A stretch of DNA of 64,000 bases, taken from NCBI GenBank assembly GCA_907165135.1, contig OU015569.1, positions 12,895,146-12,959,145 on the forward strand, written 5' to 3'. Positions 11,383 to 18,540 of the stretch are shown here, piece after piece. The notes beneath the pieces are model-generated. The model did not search any database and was not told the DNA's origin. It saw only the letters and a list, made by a program, of their open reading frames with translations. The stretch is from Oikopleura dioica. Taxonomy: Eukaryota > Chordata > Appendicularia > Copelata > Oikopleuridae. Position 1 is the first letter of the stretch. Every line of letters starts with the position of its first letter. The position numbers were made by a program, and so were the translations under genes.

Positions 11383-14300
11383 CTAGAACGAGCTCAAGTG
11401 TCCGGATAAAAACAAGTTCACCGTTTTTTGTCGGATGATTTGGAAAGAAAGAGGAAAACTGAGCGATAATAAATTCACGAATGCTTGATTTTTTGTTAAT
11501 AAATGAGTTTGGAATTTTTCAAGAGAATAAAAAGAGCAAAGACACTTGAGCTCGTATAAAGAAAACTGCGGAAGAGTTGTTTCTCTTTTTATTTGCAAAA
11601 TAGCTAGAAAAAGCAACTCTCCCGAGCTTGATTTTTGCCAATTATTGTGATTCTTGATAATCCAAAATTTCACTTTATTACCTAATTCGGATTTGTTATC
11701 TGAAGCAGAATGCGTTTCGCCAAAATCAGCGAGGATCGATATCAATGTTTCTTTCGGCAGTTCAGACATTTTCAGAATAAACCCATTACCGATTTTCTTA
11801 TTCTTTTTAAAATCATGCAACCCCTGCCTAACTTCGTTAAAAAAATTTTCATTTTTGTTTTCCAAAATTATTCCAATCTGGCAACCTTCAAAATCAAGCA
11901 TTTCTGCTTCATTCATTAATTCGTTTGTTCTTGTTTTTGGTAATCGAACGGAGCTGTTCGTTATTTCCGAGTCCATTAAAATTGTTCTATCGATTTGTTG
12001 TCGAGTTTGTACTGTTTTATCTGTTGTTTTTGGGTGAAAAAAGGGCCTTTTAAAATCTTGAATGTCAGACAATTCTCCAGAGCTTCCCCTCGCGCGTTTT
12101 GCATTTCTATTAGCACTTATATCAAGTTTGTCATATGATGTTAAGTCGCCCGAAAATTCAATCTGACGAACCGTTTGATTTCTACAAGGTAATATTGCCG
12201 ATGAACCCGCTACTATCTCCAGGTCCTCCGTTGAGGTCTCGTCGAAAATGTCATCTTTCCCGCTGATTTCCCTTACATTTTGAATATTGGCCTGATCAGT
12301 TTGTCGGATTCCCTTAACCTCGAGATAAGCCTCTTTAAAAATATCAATTATATTTAAATTAATTAAATTTTCGTAATCCCTTAAAACGAGAGAATTTTTG
12401 AATTCCTCAATGTCTAAACTATCGGAGCTCGATTCGGTTATTGATGATTCTAAATCCGAAAATGAATCTTTACGCAATTCTAACTGCGATTGCTCTTCAG
12501 CTGTGACGGAGAAAAACTCAACATATCTAAACCCCTCAATTGAATTTTTATCCTCGTGCCCATCCCTTACTATTTCATTATTATCATGCTCTATTTTTGG
12601 AGAGATTTTATCTTGGCGCTCATGAAATTTTCTTAAGTCGTTCGCGTGGCGAATTAGAATTTTTCCTGTCTCTAAATTTTTACAAGAATACACCGTAGGG
12701 GTTTTATTAATAATTATGTAGGGGCCAATAAATGGGGGGTCGTTTGATCGAAAATTTCTTAGCAAGACTTTTTCATTGAGGGCGTATTCTTGAAATTTTT
12801 CATTTTTGAGCCTTGCGCATCTCCGAGATTTTTCTTCATCAATATTGTGTTTAATTGCTTTAAAATCAATATTTATTTTATCCCTATACTGTCTCCAATT
12901 GGGGTCATTCAAAAAGTGTGGAACCTCGATTCCTGTTTCAATTGAAAACGGAGAAAATTTTGTGACTGAATGCTTAGAACTATTTATTTCGTGAAGAGTT
13001 TCCGAAAGATAACGGTCCCAATTATTAAACTGACATCGGGCTTTAAGCCGGCTCTTAAGAGTTCGATTAAAATTTTCGACACTACCATTAGTTGCTGGAT
13101 GTCTTGGTGGACTGTTTTTAAGTTCAATATTATTTTCCGCACAAAATTCACGAATTTTTGAAAATTCAGGGGCGTTATCGAAAATTAACAACTTGGGAAA
13201 GAAAGGGTTTGAAAAAAGAATAGACTTAAATTTATCGAGGAGATATTCTGATTTTTTAGAATTAAGTGGTACCCCATAAGCTTTTTTGCTGAAAAAATCA
13301 ATAGCAGTAAAAATATAAATATTCCCACTGTCCGTTGGCCGAAGAGGACCGATCATATCAAAACCCATTTGTTGATACGGCCCTGTTGGAGATGGAAATG
13401 TCTTTGGGGCGGCTTTATTCGGATTACAGTTTGGTTTATTTAATTGACAGTATTTGCATGATCTAATAAACTCGACTACATCTTGGCGCATTTTTTCCCA
13501 AAAATACTTTTGATTTAATTTTGAAAATGTAATTTCTATTCCAGAGTGACCCCCTTCATGATATTCACGCATAAGGTCAGAACGCAAAACTTCTGGAACG
13601 CAGAATTTGTCTAGATTCCCTTCCCTTAGGATAAGCTCCCCTGATTCGAGAAAACATAAATTTTTCCGGTGCAATAAATAATATGAAATTTTTTCCGTCG
13701 GATTATTCGGCCATCTGTCAATTCCGACGTATTGTCTTATAAGCCGTAAGATCGGGTCAAGTTTTTGAAGCTCAATAAAATTTTTGGTATCAATTTTGAT
13801 AAGAGAAATTGCCGCTTTTTCGGTTTTTCCCGGGTATCTTGAGAGATAATCTGAAATTTTAAGCGCACTTGATGGTTTCTGGAGAATTTTATAATTAAAG
13901 GTCATAAGCTCAGCTATCCATCTTTGAATACGGGAATTATTTGTTTTTAGCGAATTGAGATATTTCATATTTCCATTGTCTGTTATAAGATCAAAATTTG
14001 TATATTTCAGATAGACGCTCCACTTATTTATGCAAATTCTAGAAGCCAAAATTTCTTTTTCAAAAATCGTATACTTGATCTGTGTGTCAGAAAAATTACC
14101 ACTGTGATATGCGCATGGCCGTAGACAGCCGGAATTATGAACATGGTTTTCAGATGGAATCTTTTCCGCGCATAAATATAGAACTCCTCCGAAACTCCGA
14201 TCGCTTGCATCACACTCGACCACAAATTTACCCCCAGAAATCGGTGGAATAAATAATTCTAGAGCTTTTTCCGAGATCAGATTTTTAAGAAAATAAAAAG

Positions 14301-16101
14301 CGTCTGATGCTTCTTGGGTCCACTTGAAGTTACCCCTATATGTTTCCGTTATTGGTTTTGCGATAGACGCAAAATTTGGTATATATTTTCTGTGAAAATT
14401 CAAGGCTCCAAAAACTGACTGAGCTTCTGTTTTTGAAGAAGGAAGGCTAAGATTATTAATTGCGGTTACTCTGTCTTTCGATGGTTTAACTTTTCCATTC
14501 TTAACGTTAAATCCACAAAAATCAATTTCTTTATCGAAAAAAGAGCACTTATTTATATTTAATCTTAGATTATTAGTCGCGAGCGTTACAAAAAATTTTC
14601 TAAGGTTTTGTAAATGTTCCTCTTCGGTTTTACCGAGCACTGCAACATCGTCCATATAAGCTAAGACTTGGGTTTTAGGAATATCTTTAAGAGCTTGGTC
14701 CATTATTAACATAAAAAATCCCGGTGAGTTGGTTGTGCCCATTGGCATCCGTAAAAAGCGAAATTGACCAAACTCGCAACTAAATGCGGTTTTATCTGCG
14801 GTTTCTTCCGTATTTTTTATCTGATGAAACCCTTTAAAAAGATCAACGTTAGAAAAAAATGTACTATCTTGTAAAAATGTTAGCGAATCTTCCAGACTCG
14901 GTAGGGGATAATGGATTTGATACGTGAATTTATTGAGCTTTCTATAATCAACAACGAGCCGCCAGCTACCGTTTTTCTTTTTAACTAATAGCGCCGGGCT
15001 TGACCAAGGAGAAACGCAACGTTCAATAATTTTCTTATTGCAATAATAATCTAAAATTTTCTTATATTCCTTACGCAATGCAAAAGGCGTTCTATAAGGG
15101 GGAGTAGAAATTGGGACTGGACAAAAAGTATCTATTGAAAATTCTGCGATCGAACACGCTGGAAGAGCGTCTCCTTCTTCTAAAAGTAAAAATGCAAATT
15201 CACGAATCAAGTCGAAAAATATTGGCTCATTTTTCTTTGAAATGTTACCAATTTTGATTTTTTCTAATATTGAATGTAAAACGTCATCCTTAATTTGACC
15301 AATTTTAGCGGCTTCGCAAAGATTAAGAGCTTTTGTTCCTCCCTGAATTTTTATAGTTGTGTCCGATCTATTTACAATAAGAACCCGATAAATCGGATCG
15401 TCTTCACTTATTTCTTGTAAACTTGGAATAAATTCAAGTGGGCACGATTCAAGTAACGAGTTTTCAAAAAAAAGTGACTTTTTTCTTTTTATATTTGGTA
15501 CAAACAAGTCAACCAACGTCTCTGTTCTTGGCTTGAAAGTTATTGTTTTTGAAAAAATGGCTTCGAGAAGTTTATCATCTTGAGAACTGTCCTCTTCGTT
15601 GTGAGGATCAGTTTCTTCAAGAATATCATCTTCCTCCGGAATATCGCTCAATAAACTAGTTTTAAGCTCAAAAATCTTTGCCATTCTCTCGATTGGGCCA
15701 CTTTTGACTATTCTTCTTCGCTTTAAATTCAAACTAAGTTCCAATTCCTCAATGGTTCCTGAACCCAAAATTGACTGGAGGCCTCCCGAAACGACGTAAA
15801 ATCGGGCTTTTCCCCAATTTGTTCCATTAAGAAAAATATCTGTTTCGATAAAGCCAAGAACTGAGACGTCTGTGTTATTGTAAGCACAGATTTTTATATC
15901 ATTTTTTTGTATCTTGAGTGATGCTGGCACATGTTCTTTATTTAGAATATTGATCATAGAACCAGTATCAATCATGAGTTTTACATTTTTATTAAAAAGT
16001 TGAGCACGTATAAAATGTTGACGACCTACTGTATTTACAGAACTAATAAAAATTGTCGGGTTGGACGTTTGACCAGAACTCCACCCGATTATGCGTTTCC
16101 C
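11383..16101 (-). CDS. pol: Pol polyprotein: protease, RT, RNase H, integrase, C-terminal tail
   Basis: Pol replicates and integrates element 1. The frame is open from the slippery site at 16101. The first in-frame ATG (15975) lies immediately before the protease active site, so it is unlikely to be the start; synthesis as a Gag-Pol fusion is expected. Counting 1530 residues from that Met: protease DTG at 3-5; reverse transcriptase about 290-480 with catalytic D378 and YMDD at 440-443; RNase H D589, E641, D666, D709; integrase zinc finger H806-X3-H810-X29-C840-X2-C843; catalytic D873, D933, E967; GPY motif at 1084-1086. Residues about 1120-1530 form a tail with an acidic serine-rich stretch, an LTSYDKL motif (1278-1284), a basic patch (KRARG) and a domain at about 1395-1500 shared with element 2. 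No stop or frameshift is seen. The motifs support the family firmly; the tail's role is inferred. Confidence 0.96.
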   Translation of the reverse strand, partial: GKRIIGWSSGQTSNPTIFISSVNTVGRQHFIRAQLFNKNVKLMIDTGSMINILNKEHVPASLKIQKNDIKICAYNNTDVSVLGFIETDIFLNGTNWGKARFYVVSGGLQSILGSGTIEELELSLNLKRRRIVKSGPIERMAKIFELKTSLLSDIPEEDDILEETDPHNEEDSSQDDKLLEAIFSKTITFKPRTETLVDLFVPNIKRKKSLFFENSLLESCPLEFIPSLQEISEDDPIYRVLIVNRSDTTIKIQGGTKALNLCEAAKIGQIKDDVLHSILEKIKIGNISKKNEPIFFDLIREFAFLLLEEGDALPACSIAEFSIDTFCPVPISTPPYRTPFALRKEYKKILDYYCNKKIIERCVSPWSSPALLVKKKNGSWRLVVDYRKLNKFTYQIHYPLPSLEDSLTFLQDSTFFSNVDLFKGFHQIKNTEETADKTAFSCEFGQFRFLRMPMGTTNSPGFFMLIMDQALKDIPKTQVLAYMDDVAVLGKTEEEHLQNLRKFFVTLATNNLRLNINKCSFFDKEIDFCGFNVKNGKVKPSKDRVTAINNLSLPSSKTEAQSVFGALNFHRKYIPNFASIAKPITETYRGNFKWTQEASDAFYFLKNLISEKALELFIPPISGGKFVVECDASDRSFGGVLYLCAEKIPSENHVHNSGCLRPCAYHSGNFSDTQIKYTIFEKEILASRICINKWSVYLKYTNFDLITDNGNMKYLNSLKTNNSRIQRWIAELMTFNYKILQKPSSALKISDYLSRYPGKTEKAAISLIKIDTKNFIELQKLDPILRLIRQYVGIDRWPNNPTEKISYYLLHRKNLCFLESGELILREGNLDKFCVPEVLRSDLMREYHEGGHSGIEITFSKLNQKYFWEKMRQDVVEFIRSCKYCQLNKPNCNPNKAAPKTFPSPTGPYQQMGFDMIGPLRPTDSGNIYIFTAIDFFSKKAYGVPLNSKKSEYLLDKFKSILFSNPFFPKLLIFDNAPEFSKIREFCAENNIELKNSPPRHPATNGSVENFNRTLKSRLKARCQFNNWDRYLSETLHEINSSKHSVTKFSPFSIETGIEVPHFLNDPNWRQYRDKINIDFKAIKHNIDEEKSRRCARLKNEKFQEYALNEKVLLRNFRSNDPPFIGPYIIINKTPTVYSCKNLETGKILIRHANDLRKFHERQDKISPKIEHDNNEIVRDGHEDKNSIEGFRYVEFFSVTAEEQSQLELRKDSFSDLESSITESSSDSLDIEEFKNSLVLRDYENLINLNIIDIFKEAYLEVKGIRQTDQANIQNVREISGKDDIFDETSTEDLEIVAGSSAILPCRNQTVRQIEFSGDLTSYDKLDISANRNAKRARGSSGELSDIQDFKRPFFHPKTTDKTVQTRQQIDRTILMDSEITNSSVRLPKTRTNELMNEAEMLDFEGCQIGIILENKNENFFNEVRQGLHDFKKNKKIGNGFILKMSELPKETLISILADFGETHSASDNKSELGNKVKFWIIKNHNNWQKSSSGELLFLAILQIKRETTLPQFSLYELKCLCSFYSLEKFQTHLLTKNQAFVNLLSLSFPLSFQIIRQKTVNLFLSGHLSSF
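16056..16101 (-). promoter_or_regulatory. -1 ribosomal frameshift signal at the gag-pol overlap
   Basis: On the minus strand the heptamer GGGAAAC (16101-16095) is read in the gag frame as G GGA AAC, matching the X XXY YYZ rule for -1 slippage. The gag stop TAA follows at 16091-16089. Six bases after the heptamer a stem begins: TCGGGTGGA (16088-16080) pairs with TCCAACCCGA (16065-16056), nine base pairs with one bulged A and a 14-base loop. A shift of -1 enters the open pol frame without a stop. Heptamer, six-base spacer and stable stem are the standard components of a programmed frameshift site. Confidence 0.88.
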
Positions 16102-17330
16102 GAATTTTGTCGAGTATTCTGAGAGTTTTGGCTTCGCGGATTATTTTGAAAAAACTGCTGGCGTCTACAGTCGCGCTGGACGTGTCCGGATTCTCCGCAA
16201 AAATGGCAAATTATTAAACTACAGCGACGCTTTATGTGACCGAACTGTTGGCAATGATTGCAAAAAGGGGCGCCGAATTGTTGAAAATTTGGGGCTTGAA
16301 AATTTGGGGCTTGGAAACGCGGACGCTGAGGAAAAGCTGGAGGATTAAATTGTCGAGGTTGATATGAATTTTGAGGGGGAACAAGACCAGAATTTTGGCC
16401 TTGAAAAAATTGTGGACTTGAAAATCTTTTCATTTCCTGTGCATTGTTGGATTGCGGTTTTGATTTAGAAACTTCTAATTTCGCTACAGAAGCTTTCAGC
16501 TCTTTTAAAGCGTCAGAAAACTCTTGATATTTTTTCTCGTGGTCCTCCTGAACTCTACGATTACTGGCATAAATCGCCGAAAGCTGTTCATTTAAAAGTT
16601 CTTTTGTTTCCCCCATAAATGAATCGATTTTGGCTCCATTAACGGCAGAAATCTGAGCAAGGCAATGTCTCTCTCGAGAGTCTAAAAATTCCGAAATTTC
16701 CTCGCAAGATTTTTTGTGATAACAATGATCTTTTAAAAATGACAAATTTGATGGTTCCAAATTCTTTTTAAATTTTTGCTCAACAATGAATGACTGAGCA
16801 TCTGTCTTGTCATTGATTTGTGCCGCTAAAGTTTTTATTCGCTTCAAAAAACTCGAATATTTTTCATTCTGATCAGTCCTTCTTGTCAGATTTTCAAGCT
16901 CACAAAAAGCCCTCTCCTTACGATCCTCATCAGATTGTTCTCCGAAAATATCATTCAAGAAATCAATTGCCTCCGAGAATGTGGTAAAAGACGCGAGTTC
17001 TCTTCCAAACTGACTCAAAAATTCTGTGCTACAGGAGTTACGGAGACAATCAACACATTTTCTCTCAAACTGAGCTTTTAGTTCAAGATCGGATTCTAAA
17101 GAGAAAAATTCTAAGCTTTTGTCAAATAACGAAGAAAATTGATTTATACGGTCAACCAGATTGGTTTTGGCAAGAGAAAATTCATAATCAGGCATATTGG
17201 GCGTAAATTTTTGATTTTCGGGGTTAACCGGTAAATGGGCCATTAAAATTTCCTGTGGAAGTTTTAACATCTTACTTGAAAGTGTCCCAAGATCAGGCTT
17301 TGTGTTTATTGAGTCCTCCGTGGTCGCCAT
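16089..17330 (-). CDS. gag: Gag polyprotein, two zinc knuckles
   Basis: This 413-aa structural protein would form the virus-like particle and bind the element RNA. Residues about 45-225 are a helical capsid-like region. Residues about 240-290 are charged and likely coiled coil. Residues 300-352 are a linker rich in Gln, Pro and Phe with a short internal repeat (APNFQ twice). Two CCHC knuckles follow: C357-X2-C360-X4-H365-X4-C370 and C375-X2-C378-X4-H383-X4-C388. The ATG is the first codon after the 5' LTR, so the whole leader is LTR and the primer-binding site overlaps the first codons. The stop lies just past the slippery heptamer. No defect is seen. The start is chosen because it is the first ATG, abuts the LTR, and has a counterpart at the same place in element 2. 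Confidence 0.95.
   Translation of the reverse strand: MATTEDSINTKPDLGTLSSKMLKLPQEILMAHLPVNPENQKFTPNMPDYEFSLAKTNLVDRINQFSSLFDKSLEFFSLESDLELKAQFERKCVDCLRNSCSTEFLSQFGRELASFTTFSEAIDFLNDIFGEQSDEDRKERAFCELENLTRRTDQNEKYSSFLKRIKTLAAQINDKTDAQSFIVEQKFKKNLEPSNLSFLKDHCYHKKSCEEISEFLDSRERHCLAQISAVNGAKIDSFMGETKELLNEQLSAIYASNRRVQEDHEKKYQEFSDALKELKASVAKLEVSKSKPQSNNAQEMKRFSSPQFFQGQNSGLVPPQNSYQPRQFNPPAFPQRPRFQAPNFQAPNFQQFGAPFCNHCQQFGHIKRRCSLIICHFCGESGHVQRDCRRQQFFQNNPRSQNSQNTRQNSGNA
17312..17329 (-). other. Element 1 primer-binding site
   Basis: TGGCGACCACGGAGGACT on the minus strand starts one base after the 5' LTR. The leading TGG complements a tRNA CCA tail. It lies wholly inside the gag start region. The tRNA species was not identified by eye. 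Confidence 0.65.
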
Positions 17331-17663
17331 TGATACGATTCCTGCTTATTTTCTCAAAACGATTCTTGCTATAAAATACTAAAAAATTTATTTGCTGTTG
17401 GTGATTTATTGAAAGATCAAGAATGAGGATCAATTTTTGAAAATGGAGAAGGTCAAGTTTTTGCCAACCGGTTTGCGCTGGATTTCCATTGTTAAGAAGT
17501 CATGGCGCCATTTACGTCAATTGTCTTTCGCATTATGTAACTTTCTGATGAAATTTTTCATTTTCAATTTATCCAAAGGCAAAATAGCCATTATATAATT
17601 TTCATAATCTTCGTTATGTAACCCCAATGATTGTGGTTACATAATTTTCGTCTTTTTCAAATT

Positions 17664-17888
17664 TCATTTTTTTCTGTATTTTTCTTTGCCACAGCTGGCG
17701 CATTTTCTTGAAATCACTCTCAAAACCGGCTTTCTCACTATGTGACCCACCGATTGTGAAAGTATTTCTGGGTTTCCAAAGCCGTTAAGCAAATCGTAGT
17801 CGTTCCAAGCGTTTTTATCGTTGTCCAAAGTGTTGTAGAAGTAGAAGTCGTCGTTGTCTCTGCCATCGGCTCGTTGTGTAGTTGCCAT
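17664..17888 (-). CDS. Small ORF in element 1 LTR leader (doubtful)
   Basis: A 74-codon frame lies on the sense strand of the LTR leader, starting MATTQRADGRDND. Its first codons resemble the start of Gag (MATTED). The copy in the left LTR (10459-10689) is 76 codons with a different C-terminus because a T-run length differs. A CASC motif near the end is the only feature noted. It could be an upstream ORF that limits gag translation, or chance. I see no homology and rate it low. Confidence 0.2.
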   Translation of the reverse strand: MATTQRADGRDNDDFYFYNTLDNDKNAWNDYDLLNGFGNPEILSQSVGHIVRKPVLRVISRKCASCGKEKYRKK

Positions 17889-18448
17889 CTTTGTTTTTGG
17901 TCAGAAAAACTAAAAAGCAGCCGTAACGGGCTCGACAGTTTTGATTACCATGTCGCGCTTATGTTCGCGGTTGGCCATATTGAGATATTCTGCTCCAGGC
18001 TACTTTGCGAACAGCCACTTTCGTGGAAGCGAAGCATGTAAGGATGATAGGTCCCAACGTCGTCGAAATCAAGGAAGAAAAGCAGCAGTCGTTCCCCAGC
18101 GGTTCGTTGATTTTTATGACAGAAACAAATATTTTTCAGATAAAATTTTCCTAAGAATTTCTTATACTTTTATTTACAATCAACACTGTAAATAAAGGCA
18201 TAGATATATGTGATTTTTAACGTTTTAACGATCATCCTTTTCATGCAATAATAAATTGATGTGATACACGCGTACGTGCAGAATATGCGAACTAAAATCC
18301 CTAACCAGTAATTATTTTGTAAAAGCCCTTGAACCCTTAATTTTCCTTTGATTAAATTAGCAAAAAACTTTACCCACTTAGTTAAGGGCCCAAGGGAAAA
18401 TCAATATGGCTCTTATTGATTTTTTCTTTGATTAACATGCACTATGGG

Positions 18449-18456
18449 CTTTTATA
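18449..18456 (-). promoter_or_regulatory. TATA-like box, element 1 5' LTR
   Basis: TATAAAAG on the minus strand, upstream of the whole internal region. It is the only strong TATA match near the 5' end of this LTR. The start site was not determined. Confidence 0.4.
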
Positions 18457-18535
18457 TTTGAGCAACATTTTTTATTCATTTTTTTTTTGTATTTTTTTTT
18501 TTTTTTGATTTTTGTTATTTATTCGGAAGGTATCA

Positions 18536-18540
18536 GTCAT
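18536..18540. repeat. Target-site duplication (right) of element 1, GTCAT
   Basis: Satellite B resumes with GTCATCGTTATCATG exactly after the GTATCA end of the element, repeating the GTCAT at 10129-10133. Confidence 0.95.

Larger units (their letters stand above)
10134..18535 (-). mobile_element. Element 1: intact Ty3/Gypsy LTR retrotransposon
   Basis: This is an 8402-bp element on the minus strand, bounded by near-identical direct LTRs with TGATAC...GTATCA ends and a GTCAT target duplication. The order in the transcript is 5' LTR, gag, pol (protease, reverse transcriptase, RNase H, integrase, C-terminal tail), a short purine-containing spacer, 3' LTR. The PR-RT-RH-IN order and the GPY motif place it in Ty3/Gypsy and rule out Copia, where integrase precedes RT. 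There is no envelope-like frame. Both coding frames are uninterrupted and the LTRs differ only in homopolymer lengths, so this is probably a young and possibly active copy. I could not assign a named clade. Confidence 0.95.
17331..18535 (-). repeat. Element 1 5' LTR (right)
   Basis: This 1205-bp LTR drives element 1 transcription on the minus strand. It differs from the 3' LTR only in A/T-run lengths. A TATA-like box sits at 18449-18456, about 80 bases in from its 5' end, which would make U3 short and leave about 1.1 kb of R-U5 leader ahead of gag. The leader contains upstream ATGs, including the start of a 74-codon frame at 17664-17888. Confidence 0.95.

Noticed and set aside
11383-12612. 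Chromodomain or envelope gene at the 3' end of the elements
   Set aside because: There is no chromodomain aromatic pattern after GPY, and no signal peptide or membrane segment. The tail is hydrophilic and continuous with pol.
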